This document shows, one piece after another, positions 1 through 8,776 of a stretch of 64,000 nt of DNA. The position numbers and the translations under genes are program-made. This DNA comes from VXNE01 sp965203615 (GTDB lineage Bacteria; Pseudomonadota; Gammaproteobacteria; Pseudomonadales; Azotimanducaceae). Location of the stretch: NCBI GenBank assembly GCA_965203615.1, contig OZ241900.1:3782001-3846000 (forward strand), read 5' to 3'. Below the pieces are notes generated by a model that was not told the origin of the DNA, did no database searches, and saw only the letters and a program-made list of their open reading frames with translations. Position 1 is the first letter of the stretch, and each line of letters starts with the position of its first letter.

Positions 1-651
1 CGGGCCCGGGAGTATGGCTGGCAAGGCAACGAGTTGACCGTGGACCGCGACATCATCGTCCTCGCCAATCCGGAGATCGCGGGGCTTCCCGACTGGGTCG
101 TGGCGCTGGTGGCGGCGGGCGGCATCGCGGCGGCGCTATCGACCGCCGCGGGGTTGCTGCTGGTCATCTCGGCGGCGGTGTCCCACGACCTCCTGAAGGG
201 CGTCATCGCGCCGCGCATTTCGGAAAGGCAGGAGTTGCTTGCGGGCCGCATCAGCGCCGCCGCCGCGGTGATGGTGGCGGGCTACCTCGGCTTCGATCCG
301 CCGGGGTTTGTGGCCGAAGTGGTGGCGCTCGCTTTCGGCATCGCGGCCTCGTCGCTTTTCCCGGTGATCCTGCTCGGCATATTCAGCCTCCGTGTCAATC
401 GCGAGGGCGCCATTGCCGGCATGCTTAGCGGTCTGCTGTTCACGGTCGGCTACATCCTGTATTTCAAGGCGTACATGGCGCCCCTTGGCGGCAACGTGGC
501 GGACAACTGGCTGTTCGGGATCTCGCCCGAAGGCATCGGCGTTCTGGGCGCCGCCCTGAACATGGCCGTCGCCATAGGTGTGAGCGCGGTGACGCGCCGG
601 CCGCCGGAGAGCGTACGGGAACTGGTGGAGCGGATTCGCCTGCCGGCCTGA
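1..651 (+). CDS. Sodium:solute symporter, C-terminal part (5' end outside window)
   Basis: The reading frame is open from the first base, so the gene begins upstream of the window and only about 216 C-terminal residues are seen. They contain several strongly hydrophobic segments and the stretch AAALSTAAGLLLVISAAVSHDL, which resembles the late transmembrane helices of the SSS family (acetate/proline-type Na+ symporters such as ActP). The protein would sit in the inner membrane and couple Na+ entry to uptake of a small solute. The substrate cannot be told from this fragment. The downstream gene is convergent and begins 20 bp after the stop. Confidence 0.8.
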   Translation, partial: RAREYGWQGNELTVDRDIIVLANPEIAGLPDWVVALVAAGGIAAALSTAAGLLLVISAAVSHDLLKGVIAPRISERQELLAGRISAAAAVMVAGYLGFDPPGFVAEVVALAFGIAASSLFPVILLGIFSLRVNREGAIAGMLSGLLFTVGYILYFKAYMAPLGGNVADNWLFGISPEGIGVLGAALNMAVAIGVSAVTRRPPESVRELVERIRLPA

Positions 652-670
652 CGCGTTGCTTTTCCGGGCC

Positions 671-1732
671 TCAGTCGGCGTGGTCGCGGCGCCGGCGCGA
701 GGCGGCGGCGAGCTTCTCCAGGCATGCGACGGTATCGTCCCAGCCGATGCAGCCGTCGGTGACGCTCTGCCCGTACACCAGTTCGTCGGCGTCGATGGAC
801 TGCGAGCCGCCCACGAGGTTGCTCTCGATCATGACGCCCATGATGAGCCTCTCGCCGCCTTCCAGTTGTCCGCAGATGTCGTCGCAGACGTTGATCTGGC
901 GGTTGGGGTCCCGCTGCGCGTTGGCGTGGCTCATGTCGACCATGACGCTGTCTGTCAGCCCCGCCTGCTCGAGAATCTTGGCGGCGTAGTGCACGGAAGG
1001 GTTGTCGTAGTTCGTCTCGCCGCCTCCTCCTCGAAGAATGATGTGGCAATCGCCGTTGCCCGCCGTCTGGAAAATCGCCGAATGCCCCGCCTTCGTGACC
1101 GAAAGGAAGACATGCTCGTTGGTCGCCGACTTCACGGCGTCCGCCGCGACCTGGATGTTGCCGTTGGTGCTGTTCTTGAAGCCGACCGGGCAGGACAGGC
1201 CGGACGCGAGCTGACGGTGGATCTGGCTCTCCGTCGTGCGCGCGCCGATCGCGCCCCAGCACACCAGGTCGCCGTAGTACTGCGGCGAAATGGGATCCAG
1301 GTATTCCGTGCCCGTTCCCAATCCGAGATCGACGATATCGTGTAGCAGTTGCCGGGCGGTGCGCAGTCCGAGGTTGATGTCGAATGTGCCGTCGAGGTGG
1401 GGATCGTTGATCAGCCCCTTCCAACCCACGGTCGTGCGCGGTTTCTCGAAGTAGACCCGCATGATGATGCACAGGTCTTCGGCAAACCTGTTCGCCTGTT
1501 CCACCAGGCGTTCGGCATATTCCATCGCGGCCTTGGGGTCATGGATCGAGCAGGGGCCCGCCACCACCGCCAGGCGGTCATCGCGTCCGGCAATGATGTC
1601 GCTCAATCGGCGCCGCAGGCTGAACACGAGTTGCGAAGCGCGCTGGGAGATCGGCAGTTCCTCGATCAGGTACTCCGGAGCGGCGGCTTCTTCCATGCCG
1701 GAGATTCGCACGTCGTCGGTGAGGTATTGCAT
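671..1732 (-). CDS. aroG: 3-deoxy-7-phosphoheptulonate (DAHP) synthase, class I
   Basis: This enzyme condenses phosphoenolpyruvate and erythrose 4-phosphate in the first step of the shikimate pathway (cytoplasm). The 353-residue length fits the AroG/AroF/AroH family. Visible family motifs are AGPCSIHDPKAAMEYA (PEP/metal region), GARTTESQIHRQLASGLSCP and KNSTNGN, and VDMSHANA near the C-terminus. I chose the ATG giving MQYLTDDVRI, because the upstream extension is unlike the family and overlaps the divergent neighbouring gene. Which aromatic amino acid feeds back on it cannot be read reliably. It is a single-gene unit, divergent from the HolD-like/rimI pair. Confidence 0.95.
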   Translation of the reverse strand: MQYLTDDVRISGMEEAAAPEYLIEELPISQRASQLVFSLRRRLSDIIAGRDDRLAVVAGPCSIHDPKAAMEYAERLVEQANRFAEDLCIIMRVYFEKPRTTVGWKGLINDPHLDGTFDINLGLRTARQLLHDIVDLGLGTGTEYLDPISPQYYGDLVCWGAIGARTTESQIHRQLASGLSCPVGFKNSTNGNIQVAADAVKSATNEHVFLSVTKAGHSAIFQTAGNGDCHIILRGGGGETNYDNPSVHYAAKILEQAGLTDSVMVDMSHANAQRDPNRQINVCDDICGQLEGGERLIMGVMIESNLVGGSQSIDADELVYGQSVTDGCIGWDDTVACLEKLAAASRRRRDHAD

Positions 1733-1800
1733 TTTCCGTCTGTCCTGGTTCGGTCGCGATCCTAATGTAAGGGCGCAGGCCGCTGATGTACACTTGCTCG

Positions 1801-2394
1801 ATGCTCCCTCCCGCTTCCCTGGCATATCTCGATGCCCTCGGCATCGATGTCTGGGTGCGGCGCGAACTGCTGGCGGAGCGGTCCGAGGCGGCCGAACGGG
1901 CGCGGATGCGCGAGTCGAAACCGGATGTCACCGAAGCGCGATCGCGCGTTGGTAAGCCGATCGCCGAGCGGGTCGCCGAGCCCGCCGGCGGGGCGGTTGA
2001 CAGGCCGGCCGGCGAGCCGCCGGTAGCGTTCACCGTTCGATGCGTCCGGTTCGGGCGCGTGCTGGCCCTGATCGACGAATCCCTGTGGCAGGAGCGGCGT
2101 TTCTTTCTCGATGTTGCGCGCGCCATGCATGGCGCCGGACGCGTCGAGCGCGAGGTCTCCAGGTTCGAATGGCCGCAACTGAAATCGGCGGACGCGGGAA
2201 TGGGCGCCGCCGGCCGCGCGTTCCGCGCCTACCTGGAGACGCAGGTTGTCCAGGACACGCGCGTGCTGGCGGCCGGCGTGCGGGTGCGGGAGTTGATCGG
2301 AGCTGACCTCGACGTACACATCTACCTGGAGCGTGCGCTGCGCGGGCTGACGGAGAAGAAGTCGCTATGGCGGCGGATCCGGGAATTGAAATAA
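1801..2394 (+). CDS. Possible DNA polymerase III psi subunit (HolD-like), divergent
   Basis: A 197-residue protein from the ATG at 1801 (an ATG at 1786 is also possible). It overlaps the start of rimI by 28 bp. holD directly precedes rimI in many gammaproteobacteria, and the N-terminal stretch YLDALGIDVWVRR resembles the short chi-binding peptide at the start of psi (LQQLGITQWTLRR type). A low-complexity charged linker follows. A C-terminal part contains RFEWPQLKSADAGMGAAGRAF and a helical end. Psi bridges the clamp loader to chi, and chi (holC) is present later in the window. The assignment rests on position and a short motif. If it is wrong, this is a conserved rimI-linked hypothetical protein. 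Confidence 0.45.
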   Translation: MLPPASLAYLDALGIDVWVRRELLAERSEAAERARMRESKPDVTEARSRVGKPIAERVAEPAGGAVDRPAGEPPVAFTVRCVRFGRVLALIDESLWQERRFFLDVARAMHGAGRVEREVSRFEWPQLKSADAGMGAAGRAFRAYLETQVVQDTRVLAAGVRVRELIGADLDVHIYLERALRGLTEKKSLWRRIRELK

Positions 2395-2849
2395 TCCGCT
2401 TCGAATTGATGCGGTTGCGCGACCTCGCCGCCGTGGTTCGGAACGAACGTAGCGCCTATGAGTACCCGTGGCCCGACCGGGTCTTCGTCGATTGCCTCGC
2501 GGCGGGCCACGAGTGCTGGATTGCCAGGTGCCGCGGAGAGGTGATCGGACACGCCGTGCTCTCGGTGGCGGCGCGGGAAGCGCACCTGCTCAACATCTGC
2601 ATCGGCGCGGCCGCGCAGCGCCGGGGTCACGGCCGCGCGCTTGCGGAGCACATGATCGCCCGAGCCATCGGCAGGGGCGCAATGGTCATCTTTCTGGAGG
2701 TGCGTCCGTCGAACGAGGCGGCGCGCCAGCTCTATACATCCCTCGGTTTCGACGAAGTCGGACTGCGCAAACGGTACTATCCGGCGGAGGACGGCCGGGA
2801 GGACGCAAAGATCCTGGAGCTTCGGCTGGAAAGCGACAGGGACGCCTGA
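2367..2849 (+). CDS. rimI: Ribosomal protein S18 alanine N-acetyltransferase RimI
   Basis: A 160-residue GNAT-fold protein that acetylates the N-terminal alanine of ribosomal protein S18 using acetyl-CoA. The acetyl-CoA loop is seen as AAQRRGHGRALAEHMI (Q/R-x-x-G-x-G/A motif). The family end motif is EVRPSNEAARQLYTSLGFDEVGLRKRYY, with the NEAA and Tyr residues used in catalysis. The ATG at 2367 has a GGAGAAG ribosome site just upstream, inside the preceding gene, so the two are probably translationally linked. Length and motif order are normal for RimI. Confidence 0.93.
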   Translation: MAADPGIEIIRFELMRLRDLAAVVRNERSAYEYPWPDRVFVDCLAAGHECWIARCRGEVIGHAVLSVAAREAHLLNICIGAAAQRRGHGRALAEHMIARAIGRGAMVIFLEVRPSNEAARQLYTSLGFDEVGLRKRYYPAEDGREDAKILELRLESDRDA

Positions 2850-2871
2850 CACTTTGCCGACGGGGGGTAAC

Positions 2872-5055
2872 ATGAAACTGCGCCGAATCATCCTCTTCAT
2901 CGCGTTGGCAGCGCTAATCTCGCTGTTCTTCGTCTTCGACCTGCAGCGGTTCATCTCGCTGGAGTTCTTCGCCGCGCAACGGGAAGCCATCGTCGCGTAC
3001 GACGCCGCAAACCCCTGGACCACGGCTGTCGCGTTCTTCCTGATCTATGTGCTGGTGACCGGCACATCGCTGCCCGGTGCCGCCCTGCTCACACTGATTG
3101 CGGGTGCCGTGTTCGGGCTCCTGCAAGGCGTGATCATGGTGTCGTTCGCGAGCACGCTGGGGGCGACCATGGCGTTCACCATCTCGCGCTACCTGTTCCG
3201 GGACGCGGTGCGGGCGCGATTCGGGCAGTACCTCGCGACCATCGACCGTGGCGTCGAGAGGGAAGGCGCGTTCTATCTTTTCGCCATGCGGCTGGTTCCC
3301 GCCGTCCCGTTTTTCGTGATCAACCTTGCCATGGCGCTGACGCCGATCTCGACCTGGCGCTTCTATTGGGTCAGCCAGGTCGGCATGATCTTCGGCACCG
3401 TCGTCTACGTGAACGCCGGCGCGGAACTTGGCCAGATCGAGTCCCTCGGCGATATCCTGTCGCCCGCGCTGTGGATTTCCTTCGCCCTGCTTGGCGTGGC
3501 GCCGCTGATCGCCAAGAAGATTCTCGATGCGATCAAGTCCCGAAAGGCTTTGCGGAAGTTCAGCAAGCCGAAGCGGTTCGACAACAACCTGGTCGTGATC
3601 GGCGCGGGTTCAGGTGGTCTTGTCGCCGCGCTGATCGCCGCCACCGTCAAGGCGAAGGTCACGTTGATCGAGCGCCACCGCATGGGCGGCGACTGCCTGA
3701 ACACGGGCTGCGTGCCGAGCAAGTCGCTACTGCGCTCCGCCAAGATGCTGTCCTACGCCGCCCGCGCGGAGGAATACGGCTTCAGGAGCGCGAGCGTCGA
3801 GTTCGAGTTCGGAGAGGTGATGGAGCGCGTACAGCGCATCATCGGGAAGATCGAGCCCCATGACTCCGTGGAACGCTATACCGGGCTCGGCGTGGACTGC
3901 ATCACGGGGGATGCGCGGATCACCTCGCCCTACAGCGTTCGCGTCGGCGACCGGGAGATCACCACCCGCAACATCGTCATCGCCACGGGCGGCGCGCCGT
4001 TCGTGCCGCCCATCCCCGGTCTGGAGGAAGCGGGCTACTACACGTCGGACACCATCTGGGAGATTCGCGAGCTGCCGCCGCGTCTCGTCGTGCTGGGGGG
4101 CGGTCCCATCGGCAGCGAACTGGCCCAGGCCTTCCGGCGGTTCGGCGCGGACGTCACCATGGTGCAGCAGGCGCCGCACCTCCTGATGCGCGAAGACGCG
4201 GACGTGATCGAGCTCATTCAGCGGCAGTTCGCCGCCGAGGGCATCCGGGTTCTGACCAGCCACCGCGCGGTGCGCGTCGAGTCAGACAACGGCGAGCGCG
4301 TATTGGTCTGCGCGAAAGGGGACGGGGACGCCGAAGTCAGGGTTCCGTTCGATGCGATCCTGGTGGCCGTCGGCCGCCAGCCGAACACCGCGGGGCTGGG
4401 CCTTGAGGATGTCGGCGTCGCCGTCGGCGAACGCGGCGAAATCGAAGTCGACGATTACCTGCGAACGAGCGTGCCGACGATCTACGCCTGCGGCGATGTC
4501 ATCGGTCCCTACCAGTTCACCCACACCGCGTCCCACGAAGCGTGGTACGCATCGGTGAATCCGCTGTTCGGGCCGCTCAAGAGGTTCAAGGCGGACTACT
4601 CGGTCATTCCGTGGACGACCTTCACCGATCCCGAAGTGGCCCGCGTCGGCCTGAACGAACAGGAGGCGGAGAGCCGCGGCATCGAGGCGGAGGTGACGTA
4701 CTACGAACTCGAGGAACTCGACCGCGCGCTGGCGGACGAGGAGGGCCGCGGCTTCATCAAGGTGCTGACGCGGCCGGGCAAGGACCGCATCCTTGGCGCG
4801 ACCATCGTGGGCCACCATGCGGGAGACCTCATCGCCGAGTTCATCGCGGCGATGAAATGGGGCAAGGGCCTGAAGAGCCTGATGGGGACGATCCACATCT
4901 ATCCGACGCTGACCGAAGCCAACAAGTTCGCCGCCAGCGCCTGGCGCAAGAAGCATGCGCCGGACAATCTGCTCGGCTGGGTGGAGCGGTTTCACCGCCT
5001 GCGCCGCGGTCGAGCGGGCACGACGCTCGACCGCGCCGGGGCCGCGAAGGGCTGA
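2872..5055 (+). CDS. Fusion: TVP38/TMEM64 membrane domain + pyridine nucleotide-disulfide oxidoreductase
   Basis: 727 residues from the ATG at 2872, preceded by a run of G residues as ribosome site. Residues about 1-225 form a membrane domain with TVP38/DedA-type features (GTSLPGAALLTLIAGAVFG and GAFYLFAMRLVPAVPFFVINLA). The rest is a soluble flavoprotein of the mercuric reductase/dihydrolipoamide dehydrogenase type. It has an FAD Rossmann motif (VIGAGSGGLVAA), the redox-active disulfide C275-x4-C280 in GGDCLNTGCVPSK, an NAD(P) motif (LGGGPIGSELAQ), and the C-terminal His-Tyr-Pro pair (IHIYPTLTEAN, H675). It should be a membrane-tethered FAD disulfide reductase. The substrate is unknown. No N- or C-terminal MerA metal-binding domain or vicinal Cys tail is seen, so mercury reduction is unlikely. 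Such fusions occur in other bacteria. Confidence 0.88.
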   Translation: MKLRRIILFIALAALISLFFVFDLQRFISLEFFAAQREAIVAYDAANPWTTAVAFFLIYVLVTGTSLPGAALLTLIAGAVFGLLQGVIMVSFASTLGATMAFTISRYLFRDAVRARFGQYLATIDRGVEREGAFYLFAMRLVPAVPFFVINLAMALTPISTWRFYWVSQVGMIFGTVVYVNAGAELGQIESLGDILSPALWISFALLGVAPLIAKKILDAIKSRKALRKFSKPKRFDNNLVVIGAGSGGLVAALIAATVKAKVTLIERHRMGGDCLNTGCVPSKSLLRSAKMLSYAARAEEYGFRSASVEFEFGEVMERVQRIIGKIEPHDSVERYTGLGVDCITGDARITSPYSVRVGDREITTRNIVIATGGAPFVPPIPGLEEAGYYTSDTIWEIRELPPRLVVLGGGPIGSELAQAFRRFGADVTMVQQAPHLLMREDADVIELIQRQFAAEGIRVLTSHRAVRVESDNGERVLVCAKGDGDAEVRVPFDAILVAVGRQPNTAGLGLEDVGVAVGERGEIEVDDYLRTSVPTIYACGDVIGPYQFTHTASHEAWYASVNPLFGPLKRFKADYSVIPWTTFTDPEVARVGLNEQEAESRGIEAEVTYYELEELDRALADEEGRGFIKVLTRPGKDRILGATIVGHHAGDLIAEFIAAMKWGKGLKSLMGTIHIYPTLTEANKFAASAWRKKHAPDNLLGWVERFHRLRRGRAGTTLDRAGAAKG

Positions 5056-5059
5056 TTGC

Positions 5060-5090
5060 ATCCGGGACACCCTCGGGGCGTCCCCTGCGG
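5060..5090. terminator. Imperfect hairpin between convergent genes
   Basis: GGGAC (5064-5068) pairs with GTCCC (5080-5084), with an inner CCC/GGG pair, in the 72-bp gap between two convergent genes. No U-tract follows on either strand, so intrinsic termination is doubtful. Read on the minus strand it contains CCCGAGGGTGTCCC, one base shorter than the core of the palindromic element at 49.5 kb (CCCGAGGGGTGTCCC). It may therefore be a decayed copy of that repeat. Confidence 0.35.
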
Positions 5091-5127
5091 GCATTGCCAC
5101 GGGCCGAAATAGGCCGGTGATGCCGCC

Positions 5128-5943
5128 TTACGGCTGATTGAGGTCCCAGTCGTACTCGTAGTCGATGCCGCCGGCGAAGCCCTCGAGTTGCGCCGCCAAC
5201 TCGTCGTCGGCGTGCCTGATGAGGTGCGCAAACACGCCCTCCTCGGAATCGCCGAAGTCGACGATCCACCAGTCGTAGATGCTTGACAGGACGATGAAGT
5301 CCTCGTCAACGAAATCCACCCCACGCGGGTGATTGACGTACTCGCGCGCACCCTGGTCCAGCAGGGCCTCCGTGTTCGCGGCCGTATACGCCCGGGTGGC
5401 GAGGTTCGGGCAGCCGATGCTCGCGCAGTTGACGCCGTAGTGGATGCGTTCGTCCTTCCAGATTGGCCGAAGAATCCCGTGCTCGATGTCATCGAGCGTC
5501 AGTTCCTGAGCAGCGACGCTGGCGTGCACGTCTCCCCAGGGCCCCGTCAACGGTATCCAGCCCTCGTGAATCTGCTTGATCGATGTCACCGGGTAGGCAT
5601 CGGTGACCACCCTGACCGTCAACGCGTTGTAGAAATTGATCCAGTATGCTTTCTGCTCGGCGCGCGAGTACGCCCGCGGGTCCAGGGCCTGAAGGTCGTC
5701 GAGGTAGGCGTTCAGCTTCGCCCGGTCGCCCGCCGCGGCTTGCAGGCCGGCATAGTCGAACCGGTGCACGCCGGATGGATGGATCGCCAGGTAGGCGTCG
5801 AGCAGTTCCTGCCAGGCGCCGTGATCGATCGTCGCCGTGTTGGTGTCATCGCTCTGGTCCCAGAACGCGATCAGTTCGGGTGCCGGGACGGCATGGGCGC
5901 CCGACGCGATGCACACGGCCAATGCCAGGGCGAATCGTTTCAT
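5128..5943 (-). CDS. DUF547 family exported protein
   Basis: A 271-residue protein starting MKRFALALAVCIASGAHAVPA, a clear Sec signal peptide with an AHA-type cleavage site, so it is probably periplasmic. The body matches DUF547: AYWINFYNALTVRVVTDAYPV and the signature IHYGVNCASIGCPNL. The family has a papain-like/transglutaminase-related fold by general knowledge, but its reaction is not established. It is monocistronic, convergent with the flavoprotein fusion, and separated by 79 bp from the next minus-strand gene upstream. Confidence 0.88.
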   Translation of the reverse strand: MKRFALALAVCIASGAHAVPAPELIAFWDQSDDTNTATIDHGAWQELLDAYLAIHPSGVHRFDYAGLQAAAGDRAKLNAYLDDLQALDPRAYSRAEQKAYWINFYNALTVRVVTDAYPVTSIKQIHEGWIPLTGPWGDVHASVAAQELTLDDIEHGILRPIWKDERIHYGVNCASIGCPNLATRAYTAANTEALLDQGAREYVNHPRGVDFVDEDFIVLSSIYDWWIVDFGDSEEGVFAHLIRHADDELAAQLEGFAGGIDYEYDWDLNQP

Positions 5944-6022
5944 GCATTACTCCTTGGCAGTGGTGCGCACCGCGGGGGCCAGACCAGCTCAAGGATCATA
6001 CCGACGATACGGGTGCTTGTAC

Positions 6023-7357
6023 CTACCGGTCAGCTCCGCGTTGTGAACGTTGGTTGTGGGCCAGGTCCCAGAGCAGGGCAAGGCCGACGACACCGAATTC
6101 GAGGGGCCGGACCCACCAGGGGTGACCGTACGCCTGCATGCCGTAGTCGTCGAGAGTCAGCCCCGTGATGTAGGAAAGCAGTACGGCCACCGAGGCCGCC
6201 CATGCCCAGCGGCTCGGGTACACCGCCGCAAACGGCAGCAACCAGAGCAGGTACCAGGCGTTGATCACCGGCGCGGCGAGAAAAAACGCGCCGTATACCC
6301 AATCGCCGCGCGGCACCGCGGAGCGCTCGCGGCGGTGGCGGCGGTAGTACCAGACCCAGAACAGGCCGCAGGCGATGCCCAGCACCACCTTGGCCCCCGT
6401 TGGCGAAAGCACGGAAGTGAGCAGGCCGAACAGGGCGGAGTTGAATTCCCACTCGCGCGCGAACACGACAAGCGACTCGAAGCCGGCACCGCCCGTGGCA
6501 ACGAACGGGGCGTACAGCGCAACGAGCGTGGCGGTGAAGTAGCACCAGTGGATGAACCGGGCGCGGATCAGGACGAGCGGCACCAGGATCAGCACGAAGA
6601 TCTTTGCCCCGGCCGCCAGGCCAAGGCAGACCGCGGCCCATCGCTCCCGGCCCCTGGTGGCGAGGACGATGGCGGCCAGCAGCAGACACACGCCGAGTCC
6701 GTCCGGATGCGCCGTGAACGCGATCTCCTTGATCACCAGCGGGCACCAGGCATAGAGCAGGACGTTGCGCGCGGGAGCGAGGCGAAGCAGCAGGCCGACT
6801 GCCACCAGGTCAACGGTGATCAGCAGCGCCTGCAGGGCGGCGACGCTGCCGGGTTGAATGTAGTACCCGAGCAGGAACAGGCCCTGGGCGGTGGGCCCGT
6901 AGATCGTCGGCAGCTCCGGATGGTTGATCTGGTCGAGGACCGCTCGCAACGCTTGTGGCACGGTCTCATCCAGGAAGAATGCCTCCGGGCTGATGCCGTA
7001 GGGCGTTCCGGCGGCCGCGAACAGGTAGCCGTCCCACAGGTACCGAAAGAAGTCATCCTCGTAGATCGGTCCGCCGATGAGTCCGCACAGCCGGAACGCC
7101 ACTGCCCAGAACAGCAGCCTGGCCACTGGAATGGGTTCGTCGCGGCGAACGGCGTGGAGATACAGCGCGAATACCGGCATGCCGGTCCAGGCGACGATGC
7201 CGAAGAACGCCGGCAGGCCCGGCTCGCCGGAATCCCGTGCCAGGTAGGCGAGGGTGGCGTACCCCAAAGTGCAGAACGCGCCGGCGGCATCCAGCAGGTG
7301 CCGGGTCTGGCATTGGTCAATCACTGATGCGAGCGCGCGCATTTCCGTATCGTACAA
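6023..7357 (-). CDS. Polytopic GT-C-like membrane protein (DUF2029/GT87-type glycosyltransferase)
   Basis: 444 residues with about ten hydrophobic segments. Near residue 110 it has the acidic loop GGPIYEDDFFRYLWDG, the hallmark of GT-C glycosyltransferases that use polyprenyl-phosphate sugars (first periplasmic loop with Asp/Glu pair). Later segments include FTAHPDGLGVCLLLAAIVLA and APVINAWYLLWLLPFAAVYPS, typical of DUF2029/GT87. It probably transfers a sugar on the periplasmic side of the inner membrane. Donor and acceptor are unknown and no glycan cluster surrounds it. The start could also be the ATG at 7342. Confidence 0.75.
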   Translation of the reverse strand: MYDTEMRALASVIDQCQTRHLLDAAGAFCTLGYATLAYLARDSGEPGLPAFFGIVAWTGMPVFALYLHAVRRDEPIPVARLLFWAVAFRLCGLIGGPIYEDDFFRYLWDGYLFAAAGTPYGISPEAFFLDETVPQALRAVLDQINHPELPTIYGPTAQGLFLLGYYIQPGSVAALQALLITVDLVAVGLLLRLAPARNVLLYAWCPLVIKEIAFTAHPDGLGVCLLLAAIVLATRGRERWAAVCLGLAAGAKIFVLILVPLVLIRARFIHWCYFTATLVALYAPFVATGGAGFESLVVFAREWEFNSALFGLLTSVLSPTGAKVVLGIACGLFWVWYYRRHRRERSAVPRGDWVYGAFFLAAPVINAWYLLWLLPFAAVYPSRWAWAASVAVLLSYITGLTLDDYGMQAYGHPWWVRPLEFGVVGLALLWDLAHNQRSQRGADR

Positions 7358-7525
7358 GGACGCATCTTCGCCCTCGCCGGGTACCTATCCAGGCGGACGT
7401 GCCGGCTAGTGTAAGTTGGCAGGGCCGATGACTCACGTTCCCCTGGACCGGCCCTTTGCCATGGCGCGTTTGCGGCGCATCCCTTAAGCTTCTTCGGATT
7501 CGACGCTTTGAAGAGGGGATGAGCG

Positions 7526-8737
7526 ATGAGGCAGGCCATCACGGTTCTCCTGCTGTCTGGAATCGCGGCGGTTGCCGGTTGCGGCGCCCCCGACAGCACC
7601 GACACAACACGGGACGATACGCCGCCACAGCCGACGGTGGACGGCGTGACCGACACGGAAATCGTGCTCGGCACGCATAGCGACCTGACGGGGCCGGTCG
7701 CCATCTGGGGAGTCGGGGTCGTCAACGGTATGCGCATGCGCTTCGATGCGGTGAATGCGGCCGGCGGCGTCCACGGCCGGCAGATCCGGCTCATCGTGGA
7801 GGACACCAGCTACCAGGTCCCGAGGGCGATCTCGGCGGCAAACAAGCTGATCAACCGGGACAAGATCTTCGCCATGGTCGGGGCGGTCGGCACCCAGACC
7901 AACAACGCCGTGCTGGAGCAGCAGTTCAGGGCGGGCGTTCCCAACCTGTTCCCGTCCACCGGTTCCCGCGACATGGTGGAACCGTTCCGCAAGCTGATGA
8001 TCAGCCAGATCGGGCTCTACTACGAGGAAATGCGCGCCGGCGTGCGGTACTTCGTGGAGGAGATGGGCAAGACCACGCCATGTGCGGTCTATCACGATTC
8101 CGACTACGGGATGGAGATATTCGAAGGCGTGCGGGACCAGGCCGCGGAGATGGGCATCGAGATTGGCGCCACCTCGGCGCACAAGCCGACCGAGAGCGAG
8201 TTCACGGCGGCGGTCCTTCGCCTGCAGAAGGCGGGTTGCGACCTTGTGATGATGGGCACCGTCCACCGCGACACGATCCTGATCCTGGAGACGGCCCGCA
8301 AGATCGGCTGGGAGGGCGTGGCCTTTGTCGGCAACGAAGCGGCCTTTGGGCGCGTGATCGCGGAGCAGAAGAGCGGATCCGGGGAGGGCTATTACGCATT
8401 TGCTCCGGTTGCGATGATCTACGACGACGACGAGATGACGCCGGAATTGCGCGACTGGTTCGACCGCTACAAGGAGCGCTTCGGCGAAGTTCCCGGGTTG
8501 CCGCCGATGGTCGGCAAGCGCGCTGCGGACCTCACCGTGCTGGCGCTGGAGATTGCCGGCCGCGACCTCACTCGCGAAGGGTTGATCGCGGCGGTGGAGT
8601 CCCTGACGGAGTACACGGATATTTTCGGCAACGTCCTGACGTTCGGCCCCGACGACCACAAGGGCGTGGACTCGTCGACGCTGTCCCAGGTGCGGAACGG
8701 CCGCTGGGTGAAGCTTGAGACGTCGATCAGTTACTGA
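7526..8737 (+). CDS. ABC transporter substrate-binding lipoprotein, branched-chain amino-acid type
   Basis: 403 residues. The N-terminus MRQAITVLLLSGIAAVAGC is a lipoprotein signal with lipobox VAGC. The mature part is a periplasmic binding protein type I (Peripla_BP_6/LivJ-like): IVLGTHSDLTGPVAIWGVGVVNGMR, FDAVNAAGGVHGRQIRLIVEDT and AVYHDSDYGMEIFEGVRDQA. It should capture a ligand (amino acid, amide or aromatic acid; not decidable) for an ABC permease. No permease or ATPase genes are adjacent, so it is an orphan here. A SirB1 gene follows after 39 bp. Confidence 0.88.
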   Translation: MRQAITVLLLSGIAAVAGCGAPDSTDTTRDDTPPQPTVDGVTDTEIVLGTHSDLTGPVAIWGVGVVNGMRMRFDAVNAAGGVHGRQIRLIVEDTSYQVPRAISAANKLINRDKIFAMVGAVGTQTNNAVLEQQFRAGVPNLFPSTGSRDMVEPFRKLMISQIGLYYEEMRAGVRYFVEEMGKTTPCAVYHDSDYGMEIFEGVRDQAAEMGIEIGATSAHKPTESEFTAAVLRLQKAGCDLVMMGTVHRDTILILETARKIGWEGVAFVGNEAAFGRVIAEQKSGSGEGYYAFAPVAMIYDDDEMTPELRDWFDRYKERFGEVPGLPPMVGKRAADLTVLALEIAGRDLTREGLIAAVESLTEYTDIFGNVLTFGPDDHKGVDSSTLSQVRNGRWVKLETSISY

Positions 8738-8776
8738 CATGCGGCGCAGGGCTGTTTCCATGCGAGGAGACACCCC

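Noticed and set aside
2872..5055. Mercuric reductase
   Set aside because: The CxxxxC and fold match, but the C-terminal vicinal cysteines and N-terminal metal-binding domain of MerA are missing, and no mer genes are near.
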